DNA of 36,981 nt, taken from NCBI GenBank assembly GCA_025362575.1, contig JANYIQ010000260.1:1-36981 (forward strand). The letters run 5' to 3'. This stretch comes from Bacteroidia bacterium. Its GTDB lineage: Bacteria > Bacteroidota > Bacteroidia > B-17B0 > Aurantibacillaceae. Positions 17,521-26,177 of the stretch are shown here, one piece after another. Positions within the stretch are counted from its first letter, which is position 1. Every line of letters starts with the position of its first letter. A program made the position numbers and the translations under genes. The notes beneath the pieces were generated by a model. The model ran no database searches. It saw nothing but the letters and a program-made list of their open reading frames with translations, and was not told the origin of the DNA.

Positions 17521-17554
17521 TCTACGAACTACGAACACTCAACTCTAAACTCTC
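17521..17554 (-). repeat. Dispersed GTTCGTAG / TTTAGAGTT repeat, copy 2
   Basis: On the minus strand it reads GAGAGTTTAGAGTTGAG followed by GTTCGTAGTTCGTAG, related to 517-547. It overlaps the last codons and the TAG stop of the SUMF1 gene, so the repeat appears to have supplied that protein's end. Confidence 0.5.
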
Positions 17555-18339
17555 TTCACCACACAAACGCATCTAAAACCAACCATGGCACTTGGTTTTG
17601 AATAGGGAATTTCCTTTCCTACTTTGCATTCTTCCAAAATGTTTGTCCAGCTGCCACCTTTGCTAATTCCTTTTTCGCTTACCATCTCCGCAACATTTCC
17701 AATCATATTATATAATTTCAAATCGTTTGGCCAATAAGAAAAAACCGGTGCGAATATATCGTTTGAATAATTTGAACCCGCCCTCTCAACATCTTTCATC
17801 AATTCCTCATTATCTTTTGCCCAGCGATGATTGAATGCTACTTGACCTTTCTCATTCCTTCCACCATTCTCTAACATTTTTACACAATCGCTGCTCAAAA
17901 ATTCCCATTCTTTTTCAGAGGGTAATCTGTATGATAAAACGACATTCAAATTCTTTTTATGAGCACCTACAAACTCTTTCACTCTGTCGGTTCTCCAAAT
18001 ACAATACCCAACAACTTGATCATAACTCACGCCAACTACAGGATGATCTTTGTAAGCAGGATGCCTGTAGTAATATTGAACGTAAGGTTCATTATACGAA
18101 ATCTTTTCTCTCCAAACTAAAGTATCAGGTAAAGCCGCAATATGCTCTTTGGAATGAGGGCCATACTTATTTTTCACCCATAATTCATACTCTAACCATG
18201 CAGAATTGCTTATTTCACATTGGTCTGCATAAAGTGAATCGTTAACCTTAACAGTTCCGGGCGGAACGAATTCTTTCTTTTTATTGGCAAAAGCACTTAT
18301 CAAAATAAAGATGCTTAAAGAGAATATAATTTTCTTCAT
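17545..18339 (-). CDS. Secreted SUMF1/FGE-sulfatase-domain protein
   Basis: A 264-residue protein with a signal peptide (M-K-K-I-I-F-S-L ... S-A-F-A) and one formylglycine-generating-enzyme-like domain. Fold marks in order are H-P-V-V-G-V-S-Y-D-Q-V, Y-R-L-P-S-E-K-E-W-E-F, M-I-G-N-V-A-E-M-V, K-G-G-S-W and G-F-R-C-V-C at the end. In Bacteroidota this fold is used by the T9SS/gliding lipoproteins GldJ and GldK as well as by stand-alone proteins. This one has no lipobox and is shorter, so I leave its role open. No sulfatase is in the window. The last codons fall in a dispersed repeat. Confidence 0.82.
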   Translation of the reverse strand: MKKIIFSLSIFILISAFANKKKEFVPPGTVKVNDSLYADQCEISNSAWLEYELWVKNKYGPHSKEHIAALPDTLVWREKISYNEPYVQYYYRHPAYKDHPVVGVSYDQVVGYCIWRTDRVKEFVGAHKKNLNVVLSYRLPSEKEWEFLSSDCVKMLENGGRNEKGQVAFNHRWAKDNEELMKDVERAGSNYSNDIFAPVFSYWPNDLKLYNMIGNVAEMVSEKGISKGGSWTNILEECKVGKEIPYSKPSAMVGFRCVCVVKRV

Positions 18340-18364
18340 ATAAAATATTTGAAATTACAATTTG

Positions 18365-20122
18365 TCAGATACCTATCGCTTTCCTCAGATCAGCCACATC
18401 ATTAACATTATCGTTCAATACTTCCAAAGGAAGTTTCTTTTGCTGGGTTTTTGTAAGATCTGAGAAATTTTCTTTTGAACATGTGTAAATATTCCCATTC
18501 GATATCACACACAAACTATAAATATACTTTGGATCGTAAGAAATAGAACCATAAGGCATTTCATAAACAATGTTCCTTCCGTGTTCAATAAGATATATCT
18601 TACCAATATTTAAAAGCGGAACTCCGTTATTGATCGTAAAAGAAGGCTCTGCATAAGCGCCGGCCGGCATTTTTTGAGCACAATCAGAATTATAGATGCC
18701 GAAATTACTTACCTGAAATAAACGTGTTATTTTTTGCTGATTGCCCATGCTATTGAACTGTTCGGTAAGTTGCTTTTCCATTTGCTGATGAATTCTTATT
18801 TGCTCTTTCAATAAGTCTGCACTTAACTTTTTCTGCTCAGCATAATATGCTTCTTGCTTAGCCTGCATTTCATCCTGCAAACGTTTCTCATCTTGCTGAC
18901 GTTTTTCTAAGCCTGCGTTATAATCGGCAAATTTTTTCTCATAAGTTTTATAAGCACACTCATAATCTGCTCCGCTTAATGCCGGATACACGACAAGTTT
19001 TTCCTGACGCGAACGGGTCTTTAAGGTCAACAAATAATTTCTTCCTTTACTCGGCCCTTCACTGATCTTTGCTTCCGTCCATGTTATGCTTGACAACTCT
19101 TTGGAATAATTCTTATTCTCTTCTCCTACTTCAAACACGGCATTTTTAAAAGCAGTCAATTCAGGAAACTCTTTGTAGTCAACTTCTAACTCAAACTTCG
19201 GACGGCCACCTGACTTTAAAGGTTTCAAAGGTGTTTGCGGTTTTGGAAGGGCTGAGATCTTTTTTGCATAGACCACCTTTTCGTTCTCAATTTTTGGTGG
19301 GATAGCTGCAATCTTTTCTTCAAGAGCTTTTGTTGTTTTATTTCCGGCTACAGCATGAACTTCATCTTTAGGTGTTGGCCCTGCTAACTTCGGTAAAATT
19401 GCTTTATCACGCTTAATGCAGGTCCAGTTTTGTGCAACCGTATCTAATTCGTACTGATTAAAATGATCTTCCGGATTTGTTGAAGCCATTTCAACCGTTA
19501 AGGTTCTATCAGGCTTGATAAAAACAGGCTCACCATTCTGAAAACCTTTCACATCAAACATTCCGGCACTTTCAAAATGATATTTTGTTCCGGCGCTATC
19601 GTAGGTCATGGGTATGCCACTGGCAATAATATCTGCCTGATCATGAAATTCGCGATATTGAATTTCAACATCACCCATAATTTCTTCACCTTTTTTATTT
19701 ACGAAAGCATTTTTAGGAACTTTGACCTTTGATTTAGTGTGGTGTGCAATGTCCCCGCCTTTTTGGGCGTTTACTTTATACGAAGAGTACGGAACATTAA
19801 TTTTTTTGTGAGGTGGTGAAATAAATGCCGTTTTTGTTTCTGCAATTGGTGTTGTTGTATTCTTTAAAGTAGCTGTTTTATCATTTATTGTTTTGTTTGA
19901 GTTAATTTTTGATACTGTGAGATAAGTGAGTGTGCAAACTACGGCTACTCCTGCTATTACCGCTGCGTACGAGATCTTTCCTTTTTTTAAAAATCCCTTG
20001 TCGCTTCTGGCTTTTTCAATGCTTTGTTCTTTGAATTGTTTTACCAGATTGCCAAAATCCTTATTCTTGTTGATCTCTTCATCACTGATCTTTGGTCGAT
20101 CGAGATTAAATTTTGGTTCCAT
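18365..20122 (-). CDS. Large single-pass membrane protein, probable partner of the adjacent ECF sigma factor
   Basis: A 585-residue protein with about 48 charged cytoplasmic residues, one transmembrane helix at about 50-70, and a long periplasmic part. Residues about 115-235 (G-G-D-I-A-H-H ... V-P-K-N-A-F-V, Q-Y-R-E-F-H, I-P-M-T-Y-D) form a beta-rich region I know from Bacteroidota extracellular proteins. Residues about 390-455 are a Gln/Lys/Glu-rich coiled coil. The start codon lies one base after the sigma stop. Size, topology and position suggest an anti-sigma or signal-sensing partner, but the N-terminus shows no recognised anti-sigma motif. The assignment is inference from context. Confidence 0.6.
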   Translation of the reverse strand: MEPKFNLDRPKISDEEINKNKDFGNLVKQFKEQSIEKARSDKGFLKKGKISYAAVIAGVAVVCTLTYLTVSKINSNKTINDKTATLKNTTTPIAETKTAFISPPHKKINVPYSSYKVNAQKGGDIAHHTKSKVKVPKNAFVNKKGEEIMGDVEIQYREFHDQADIIASGIPMTYDSAGTKYHFESAGMFDVKGFQNGEPVFIKPDRTLTVEMASTNPEDHFNQYELDTVAQNWTCIKRDKAILPKLAGPTPKDEVHAVAGNKTTKALEEKIAAIPPKIENEKVVYAKKISALPKPQTPLKPLKSGGRPKFELEVDYKEFPELTAFKNAVFEVGEENKNYSKELSSITWTEAKISEGPSKGRNYLLTLKTRSRQEKLVVYPALSGADYECAYKTYEKKFADYNAGLEKRQQDEKRLQDEMQAKQEAYYAEQKKLSADLLKEQIRIHQQMEKQLTEQFNSMGNQQKITRLFQVSNFGIYNSDCAQKMPAGAYAEPSFTINNGVPLLNIGKIYLIEHGRNIVYEMPYGSISYDPKYIYSLCVISNGNIYTCSKENFSDLTKTQQKKLPLEVLNDNVNDVADLRKAIGI

Positions 20123-20123
20123 A

Positions 20124-20720
20124 CTATAATTTATAATTCGTAATTGACTTTTTTAATTTTTCAAGTATCCTATACATTTTAACTTTGGCGTTGTTTTCGG
20201 TAATATCCAATATCTCAGCAATTTCCTTAAATGGTCGTTTTTCAAAAAAACGTAATTCCACTAATTGAAGGTCGTCTTCCGGCAGCTGCTTTATCAATTG
20301 CTGAATGGCCGGTAAATATTCTTCGAAGAAAGGTTCCTGCACCTCTTCACAAATATTTCTCATGTCACCAACATCAGCATTCACTGCACGTTTGTTCTTC
20401 TGATCACGAAACAACTGCATTACTTCGCTATGTGCAATTCTGAATAACCAGCTTGCAAAAGGCACACCTTTATATTCGTAACGATGAATATTGGTTAGTG
20501 CTTTTAAAAAAACCTGAGAGGTAAGATCGAATGCGGTGTCTTTACAATCCATACGTTGATAAACGTATCCGAAAATTTGTTTGTAGTACTTATCGTAAAG
20601 CGGACCGAAATATTCGGGATTTAACTTTGCGGCCTCTATGATCATTTGCTCTTCCTGCAATTGAGTAGTGGTATGATGGTAGCGGGGATTAAAACTCATA
20701 TCAGCTGCGTTAGTTAACAT
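20124..20720 (-). CDS. RNA polymerase ECF-type sigma factor
   Basis: A 198-residue sigma factor. Region 2 lies at about 38-112 (Y-K-Q-I-F-G-Y-V-Y, D-L-T-S-Q-V-F-L-K-A-L, F-A-S-W-L-F-R-I-A-H-S). Region 4 lies at about 138-195 (L-P-E-D-D-L-Q-L-V-E-L-R-F-F-E, F-K-E-I-A-E-I-L-D-I-T-E-N-N-A-K-V-K). Met8 (20699) is an alternative start. It is coupled to the 585-residue membrane protein, which starts one base after its stop. The 266-base divergent spacer upstream carries imperfect direct repeats. Confidence 0.92.
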   Translation of the reverse strand: MLTNAADMSFNPRYHHTTTQLQEEQMIIEAAKLNPEYFGPLYDKYYKQIFGYVYQRMDCKDTAFDLTSQVFLKALTNIHRYEYKGVPFASWLFRIAHSEVMQLFRDQKNKRAVNADVGDMRNICEEVQEPFFEEYLPAIQQLIKQLPEDDLQLVELRFFEKRPFKEIAEILDITENNAKVKMYRILEKLKKSITNYKL

Positions 20721-20815
20721 ATACCTTATAATGATATATGCCCCTTGGGGTTACGCCAAAATTTCAAATAACTTACAAGATATAACTAAGTATTTGATAA
20801 TCAGTTACAGTATTT

Positions 20816-20876
20816 GTCATTTTATTGAGTGAAACATTGTTAATCTTGGGTGAAATGACATTTTGAATGAGTGAAC
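20816..20876. repeat. Imperfect direct repeats upstream of the ECF sigma gene
   Basis: GTCATTTTATTGAGTGAAAC at 20816-20835 and GACATTTTGAATGAGTGAAC at 20857-20876 align with one or two small gaps; a further GGGTGAA lies between. They lie in the spacer shared by the sigma and carboxylase genes and could be regulator sites. Confidence 0.3.
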
Positions 20877-20957
20877 GACTAGGTTATTCCGTTTTTCAAA
20901 TGCCTATTTTCCAGAAATTATGGGCAATTTCTAGAAAAAAAACCGCTTTCTAAATGC

Positions 20958-20965
20958 TATATTTG
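20958..20965 (+). promoter_or_regulatory. Candidate -7 box TATATTTG for the acyl-CoA carboxylase gene
   Basis: Exact TAnnTTTG match 21 bases upstream of the ATG at 20987. No TTG at the expected upstream distance. Confidence 0.42.
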
Positions 20966-20986
20966 GGAACAAAACAAGAACTATAA

Positions 20987-22615
20987 ATGGACATTGATTT
21001 CAACAAAAACGACGATAAAATGCGTTTGCTCATTTCTCAAATGGAGCAGCGTTTACAAAAAATATATTTAGGTGGTGGGAAAAGCCGCATTGATAAATTG
21101 CATGAGCAAGGAAAAATGAGCGCGCGTGAGCGTATCGATTTTTTATTGGATAAAAACACACCCCGTTTTGAAATGGGCGCTTTCGCAGGATATGAAATGT
21201 ATCCCGAACATGGCGGTTGTCCGGGTGGTGGTGTTGTAATTGTTATAGGTTACGTGAGTGGTAAACAATGTATTGTTGTAGCAAATGATGCTACTGTAAA
21301 AGCAGGTGCCTGGTTCCCAATCACAGGAAAAAAGAATTTGCGTGCACAGGAGATCGCGATGGAAAATAAATTACCCATTATTTATTTAGTGGATAGCGCC
21401 GGAGTTTATTTACCCATGCAAGACGAAATTTTTCCTGACAAAGAACATTTTGGAAGGATCTTCCGTAACAACGCCATCATGAGCAGCATGGGCATTTTGC
21501 AGATCGCTGCGGTAATGGGCTCTTGCGTTGCAGGCGGAGCTTATCTTCCCATTATGAGCGACGAAGCCATGATCGTTGATAAAACAGGTTCGATATTTTT
21601 AGCAGGAAGTTATTTAGTGAAAGCTGCCATCGGTGAGACCATTGATAATGAAACTTTAGGTGGTGCTACAACACATTGCGAAGTAAGCGGTGTAACAGAT
21701 TATAAATGCAAAGATGATGCTGATTGCTTAACACGTATCCGCAATATCATGGGCAAAGTTGGCGATTACGACAAAGCCGGGTTCAATCGCGAAAAAGCAG
21801 TAATGCCTAAAAAAGATGTGAAAGAAGTTTATGGAATTATTCCGGATGCCCGCGATAAACAATTCGACATGCGCGACATCATTGAACGTTTGGTGGATGA
21901 CAGTAAGTTTGATGAGTACAAAGAATTGTACGGACAATCCATTATTTGCGCTTACGCAAGAATTGATGGCTGGGCAGTTGGCATTGTAGCGAATCAACGT
22001 AAAGTTGTGAAAAGCAAAAAAGGTGAGATGCAGTTTGGTGGTGTTATATATAGCGACAGTGCCGATAAAGCAGCGCGTTTCATAATGAATTGCAATCAGA
22101 AAAAAATTCCATTGGTGTTTTTACAGGACGCAACCGGATTCATGGTGGGTTCAAGAAGCGAACAAGGCGGTATCATTAAAGATGGTGCTAAGTTGGTTAA
22201 CGCCATGAGCAATTCAGTGGTGCCGAAATTTACGATCATTATTGGTAACAGTTATGGTGCTGCCAATTATGCCATGTGCGGTAAAGCATACGACCCGCGT
22301 TTGATTGTGGGATGGCCAACTGCACAAATTGCCGTTATGGGCGGTGCGCAGGCTGCGAAGGTATTGGTACAGATCGAAGTTGCATCATTAAAAGGAAAAG
22401 GGGAAGAAATTACTCCTGAAAAAGAAGCTGAATTATATAACAAGATAAAAGACCGTTACGATACTCAAACTACACCTTATTACGCAGCTTCACGTTTGTG
22501 GATAGATGCCATCATTGATCCTGTTGAAACCCGCAAGGTGATCAGCATTGGAGTTGAAATGGCTAACCATTCTCCTATTACAAAACAATATAATGTTGGT
22601 GTACTTCAAACCTAA
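20987..22615 (+). CDS. Acyl-CoA carboxylase, carboxyltransferase (beta) subunit
   Basis: A 542-residue biotin-dependent carboxyltransferase with both crotonase-fold halves: G-K-M-S-A-R-E-R-I-D at about 43-52, C-V-A-G-G-A-Y-L-P near 186, G-S-I-F-L-A-G and L-G-G-A-T-T-H in the N half, then Q-D-A-T-G-F-M-V-G and G-N-S-Y-G-A-A-N-Y-A-M in the C half. The G-G-A-Y-x-P-x-M-S-D-E and I-F-L-A-G-x-x-L-V-K-A-A stretches are closest to methylcrotonoyl-CoA carboxylase beta, pointing to leucine breakdown. Propionyl-CoA or another acyl-CoA is possible. No biotin carboxylase gene is nearby. The next gene starts four bases after the stop codon. Confidence 0.92.
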   Translation: MDIDFNKNDDKMRLLISQMEQRLQKIYLGGGKSRIDKLHEQGKMSARERIDFLLDKNTPRFEMGAFAGYEMYPEHGGCPGGGVVIVIGYVSGKQCIVVANDATVKAGAWFPITGKKNLRAQEIAMENKLPIIYLVDSAGVYLPMQDEIFPDKEHFGRIFRNNAIMSSMGILQIAAVMGSCVAGGAYLPIMSDEAMIVDKTGSIFLAGSYLVKAAIGETIDNETLGGATTHCEVSGVTDYKCKDDADCLTRIRNIMGKVGDYDKAGFNREKAVMPKKDVKEVYGIIPDARDKQFDMRDIIERLVDDSKFDEYKELYGQSIICAYARIDGWAVGIVANQRKVVKSKKGEMQFGGVIYSDSADKAARFIMNCNQKKIPLVFLQDATGFMVGSRSEQGGIIKDGAKLVNAMSNSVVPKFTIIIGNSYGAANYAMCGKAYDPRLIVGWPTAQIAVMGGAQAAKVLVQIEVASLKGKGEEITPEKEAELYNKIKDRYDTQTTPYYAASRLWIDAIIDPVETRKVISIGVEMANHSPITKQYNVGVLQT

Positions 22616-22618
22616 AAC

Positions 22619-23026
22619 ATGTCTTTACTACTTGAGTCAAAAATAGTTAAACAGATCGTTCTGCCTGAAGCAAGCCTAAGCTTAAGAGAAGATGGAATTG
22701 TCATGGTATTTTATAAGAACAACATCCTTCTGGATGTTCCTTTGCAATTGCGAATGGCAGATGCTTTTAATGAAATTGCTGATGGCAAAAAATCACTTTT
22801 TATTTTTGAAGCAGGCGAAAATGTTATTGTTACCAAGGAAGCAAGGGATAACGCTTTAAAACTCGAAGACTCCACCCCTATTCTTGCTTCTGCCGTGGTT
22901 GCCAATAATCTGGCTTATCGCATCATTGCCAATTTTTTTATCAAGGTTCAACGTCCCAAAGGAAAATACAAAGTCGTTGCCAATCGTGAAGAAGCTTTGT
23001 TATGGCTTAAGAGCCTTGAGTTTTAA
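22619..23026 (+). CDS. Small STAS/SpoIIAA-like protein (DUF7793-like)
   Basis: A 135-residue cytoplasmic protein without signal peptide or membrane segment. The pattern of a beta-rich start (L-R-E-D-G-I-V), a central I-V-T-K-E-A-R-D-N-A-L-K, then A-S-A-V-V-A-N-N-L-A-Y-R-I-I-A-N-F-F-I-K and a C-terminal E-E-A-L-x-W-L matches a Bacteroidota family annotated as STAS/SpoIIAA-like; the DUF number is from memory. It is coupled to the carboxylase (three bases between stop and start), which hints at a shared transcript but does not reveal a function. Its last 20 bases overlap the end of the converging glycosyltransferase gene. Confidence 0.75.
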   Translation: MSLLLESKIVKQIVLPEASLSLREDGIVMVFYKNNILLDVPLQLRMADAFNEIADGKKSLFIFEAGENVIVTKEARDNALKLEDSTPILASAVVANNLAYRIIANFFIKVQRPKGKYKVVANREEALLWLKSLEF

Positions 23027-24164
23027 TTTTTGATTCTATTTTCGATACCAGATCTACAACCAATTTTTCCCAAGTAAATTTTTCACGAATAAGATCCAAT
23101 GCGTTTTGCTTTTTCAGATCGATCTGTTCTTTTGGTAATTGAATTGCTATTTCAATTGTCTTCCTAATTAAGCGTACAGAACAGCCGTCCATCAACCACC
23201 CCGTTTGATCACTAACTAAAATATTGGTTGCCCCTACATTTGTAGCCATTACGGCCAATCCATTGGCCATTGCTTCGAAAATTACATTTGGCAAGCCCTC
23301 ACTCCAGCTTGGGCAAATCAAAACATCACAGCTCTTTATTAGTTCTGCAAGTTTGATCTTATCTCGTACTTCTCCATGATAAATTATTTTTTTTGAGTCA
23401 ATCTTCTTTTCATCAGGTATTGGTCCAATGAAATGAAATTCAAAATTTAAATTCGGATCCAATTTTTTAATTGCTGAATTCAACTCTTCAATGCCTTTTC
23501 TTCTTTCGTATCTTCCTAAAAAAACAAATTTTTTAATATCGCCGGTTGGCCTGATGGCATTTAAAACAGTGGCTTCCTCCACTCCCGAGGGCAACTCAAT
23601 GATCTTAGAGCTTTCAACACCAATACTTTTTATGATGTCGGTGATCTTTCCTCCGTACGAAAAAACCATATCCGCTTTTTGAGAAATTTCTTTGACCGGT
23701 TTTTTCAATAACAGGATCTGCTGTAGTTTTGTTTTAAGGTCAGGCGCCTTCTGGAACATTTCGTAACCGTGAAATTTAACAGCCACCGCTGTTTTAAAGG
23801 CTCCTCTGTTCTTTTCTCTTACAAAATGCCATCCGGTAAAACCTTTGGTATAAATAAGATCGTATTCGTTCAACGTATCTTTCACTTTATCATACACATC
23901 TAAAGAATATCGGTATGAGTTGATAAGGTAATGTCCGAACCCCTTTGCGCTGTTCGGAAAAGGAACTATTGTTGAACTAATGTAGCTTCTTTCCTCTTCG
24001 CTGAAAAATTCAAGTTTATCAATATCGTAAGTACTCTGATTAAAATGAAAAAGATGCACCTGAATTTTTTGTTGTGCAAGATATTTACACAGGTAATACG
24101 AATGCTTTTGCATGCCGCCTAAAACATAGGGCCAGATTCCATCGGTGACTAATGCGATCTTCAT
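23007..24164 (-). CDS. Family 4 glycosyltransferase
   Basis: A 385-residue GT-B enzyme. The N-terminal domain begins I-A-L-V-T-D-G-I-W-P-Y-V-L-G-G-M-Q-K-H with the usual Gly-rich acceptor loop. The C-terminal donor domain has F-L-G-R-Y-E-R-R-K-G-I and the retaining E-x7-E motif in S-E-G-L-P-N-V-I-F-E-A (Glu289 and Glu297). It likely transfers a nucleotide-activated sugar in polysaccharide or lipooligosaccharide synthesis at the cytoplasmic membrane. Five bases separate it from the upstream glycosyltransferase gene on the same strand, and the pair forms an operon. Confidence 0.92.
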   Translation of the reverse strand: MKIALVTDGIWPYVLGGMQKHSYYLCKYLAQQKIQVHLFHFNQSTYDIDKLEFFSEEERSYISSTIVPFPNSAKGFGHYLINSYRYSLDVYDKVKDTLNEYDLIYTKGFTGWHFVREKNRGAFKTAVAVKFHGYEMFQKAPDLKTKLQQILLLKKPVKEISQKADMVFSYGGKITDIIKSIGVESSKIIELPSGVEEATVLNAIRPTGDIKKFVFLGRYERRKGIEELNSAIKKLDPNLNFEFHFIGPIPDEKKIDSKKIIYHGEVRDKIKLAELIKSCDVLICPSWSEGLPNVIFEAMANGLAVMATNVGATNILVSDQTGWLMDGCSVRLIRKTIEIAIQLPKEQIDLKKQNALDLIREKFTWEKLVVDLVSKIESKIKTQGS

Positions 24165-24169
24165 TCTAT

Positions 24170-25282
24170 TTAAAACAGTCTCAGATATTCGTTAGTAAAA
24201 TTCTCTTTTGTTAGCTTATCCATGGCTACTTGATGAATGCGAACCTTTTCCTCATACGAAACAGCTTCCATTGTTTCAGGATCAGCCTTCACTTTGCTGG
24301 CTCTTGAAAACCCCGAAAAATCTCCAAGTCCCTCCGAAATAATAACTTTAAGTCCGCAACTTAAATATTCCCCGAACTTTACAGGAGATGCTACTTTATT
24401 GGTAACGGTGGGTTCGCGATAAAGAATTCCGTAATCTGCAATAAGAAGATATTTTCTCACCTCTTCGGGTTCAACCCAGGCCGTTTTTATTTTTTGTTTA
24501 TGATCTTTAAACAGTTCTGTTGTTTCCGGAGTTTTACTGACCAGCATTAACAGTTTCAGTTTAGGGTTTGAATTCATTACCTTCAGTAACAAATTAGTTA
24601 TTAATTTAAACGATTGCCATCCAGCTGATGAGCCCGAGTAGACAATAACAATATCCTCTTCTTTATAACCTAATTGCTTTTTCAAATTGTTTATTTCGGC
24701 TTGTACAGGAAAGGGAAAAATAAATTCCTTACTCAAAGTACAAGGTACAATAATGTGCTCATTTTTATTGTAATCAAAGTTATCCCTCCAATAATTCACC
24801 AAAGCGTTTGACACCGCTAATCTGTAATCCGAAGCCATGAGTGCCTTACGTTCAATTTCCTTTATCTGGGATACAATTCTCTTATTTTCTACAACTTTAT
24901 ATTCCTTCAATTCCGCTTCATAAGCTCCTCTTGCATCAAAAATTACTTTTTTAAACAGTCTGGCTTTTTTCAGCTGCAAAGCAATGCAGGTGGCGAAGGG
25001 GCCTCTTGCCATCACTATTTTATGCTTTGAAAACAAAAAAATAAGGAAAAGAGACAGACTGTTCAGCCTCCACATTCCTACTCCTGGAAACATTGGTATA
25101 ACAGAGCTTGAAGCTGATCCTGCCTTTATTTTTCTGCGGTTCCTAAAAAAACCTCTCATGGATATCAGAGCAACCAATTTTACTTTTTCGGTGCTTTGAA
25201 TGTTATTCAGATACTTCACCACATCAATAACCTGGCTATTATATATGCCGGAAGGTTGGTCGTTATAAGTCAGGTACACCAT
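24170..25282 (-). CDS. GT-B glycosyltransferase-like protein
   Basis: I start at the ATG at 25282 (370 residues), which is preceded by a GAGGG ribosome-binding-like run and opens with M-V-Y-L-T-Y-N-D-Q-P-S-G-I-Y, a typical GT4 acceptor loop. The longer frame to 25381 adds 33 unrelated hydrophobic residues and would collide with the divergent gene. Other marks are K-V-I-F-D-A-R-G-A-Y-E-A-E, V-Y-S-G-S-S-A-G-W-Q-S-F, and P-V-K-F-G-E-Y-L-S-C-G-L-K-V-I in place of the classical E-x7-E. It is the first gene of the operon with the family 4 enzyme. Confidence 0.8.
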   Translation of the reverse strand: MVYLTYNDQPSGIYNSQVIDVVKYLNNIQSTEKVKLVALISMRGFFRNRRKIKAGSASSSVIPMFPGVGMWRLNSLSLFLIFLFSKHKIVMARGPFATCIALQLKKARLFKKVIFDARGAYEAELKEYKVVENKRIVSQIKEIERKALMASDYRLAVSNALVNYWRDNFDYNKNEHIIVPCTLSKEFIFPFPVQAEINNLKKQLGYKEEDIVIVYSGSSAGWQSFKLITNLLLKVMNSNPKLKLLMLVSKTPETTELFKDHKQKIKTAWVEPEEVRKYLLIADYGILYREPTVTNKVASPVKFGEYLSCGLKVIISEGLGDFSGFSRASKVKADPETMEAVSYEEKVRIHQVAMDKLTKENFTNEYLRLF

Positions 25283-25396
25283 TACCCTCAAAAATAGCAA
25301 AGAAATGCTACATAAAAAATGAACAAACACCATAAAAAGAGACTTTATCCAACAATTGTTACAAACAAAGCTACACTCCATTCCGAACTTTGCCTT

Positions 25397-25612
25397 ATGA
25401 AAGACTTATTCCTAAAATACAGATCGGAGTTAATTGGCGTAACATTGGGTACAGTTGCCGGTTGGAGTTACTGGTATTTCATTGGATGCGCCTCAGGCAG
25501 TTGCGCTATTACCTCAAGCCCACTAAACAGCAGTATATACAGTGCTTTTGTAGGCGGTTTCATTGCAAATACCTTTAAAAAAGCTGATGGAAAAGAAAGT
25601 TCAAAACAATAA
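25397..25612 (+). CDS. Small membrane protein, DUF6132 family
   Basis: A 71-residue protein with two hydrophobic segments. The motif Y-W-Y-F-I-G-C-A-S-G-S-C-A-I-T-S-S-P with two Cys is typical of the Bacteroidota DUF6132 family. I start at the ATG at 25397 because the family begins K-D-L-F-L-K-Y-R; an in-frame ATG at 25319 would add 26 unlike residues. Function unknown; the paired Cys could be redox-active or bind metal. It is divergent to the glycosyltransferase operon and 12 bases ahead of the DUF983 gene. Confidence 0.8.
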   Translation: MKDLFLKYRSELIGVTLGTVAGWSYWYFIGCASGSCAITSSPLNSSIYSAFVGGFIANTFKKADGKESSKQ

Positions 25613-25624
25613 AAACGAAAGCTT

Positions 25625-26074
25625 ATGAAAATCCCTGAATTAATTTATTCGACGGTTACCAATACCTGCGCCCGTTGTCATCAAGGTAAAGTATTTGAAA
25701 ATACTAATCCCTACAATTTTAAGAATGCTTTTAAATTGAAAAACTCTTGTTCTGAATGCAACTTAAAGTATGAAAAAGAACCCGGATTCTTTTACGGATC
25801 CTTGTACGTTTCTTATGCATTGTCGTCCGGTTTCTTCATGATATGGTTCTTCATTGATTCGTTTTGGTTACATATGGATGCGATAAATCTGGCTTTAATA
25901 GTAACTGCAACAATTCTGCTAGCCTTTCCATTGGTTCATCAGTATGCAAAATTGATCTGGCTTAATTTTTTCGTGAAATACGATAAGAAATATGCGAAAG
26001 TGAAACAAAAAAAAGAAGATACGACTTCAATTTCTCCTGATACGCGCAATGTTAATGTTCAGGCGGGCAACTAA
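25625..26074 (+). CDS. DUF983 family membrane protein
   Basis: A 149-residue protein with two C-x2-C pairs in the N-terminal part (C-A-R-C-H-Q-G-K-V-F and C-S-E-C-N-L-K-Y-E), a zinc-ribbon-like arrangement, then E-P-G-F-F-Y-G-S-L-Y-V-S-Y-A-L and two to three membrane helices (about 60-80 and 90-120). This order is the DUF983 signature. Function unknown. It is co-directional with DUF6132 (12-base gap). Confidence 0.9.
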   Translation: MKIPELIYSTVTNTCARCHQGKVFENTNPYNFKNAFKLKNSCSECNLKYEKEPGFFYGSLYVSYALSSGFFMIWFFIDSFWLHMDAINLALIVTATILLAFPLVHQYAKLIWLNFFVKYDKKYAKVKQKKEDTTSISPDTRNVNVQAGN

Positions 26075-26177
26075 TTCTATTCGGACTCAAATTATTGGCT
26101 GATTTCTGATATTTATCACTTTCATTTCCGCAAATTTTCACTTTCTTTGAGAAGAAATAAGTGCCAAATCTACTACT

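Noticed and set aside
17835-18245. 136-codon plus-strand ORF inside the SUMF1 gene
   Set aside because: Antisense shadow of a recognisable FGE-fold protein; its own translation is Ser/His/Leu-rich without motifs.
25356-25392. TTG plus GAACTTTG as a promoter for DUF6132
   Set aside because: The spacing is 26 bases, the -7 box lacks the first T, and the ATG follows only four bases later.
25319-25396. Upstream 26-codon extension of the DUF6132 gene
   Set aside because: It does not resemble the family's N-terminus and lies in the divergent promoter region of the glycosyltransferase operon.
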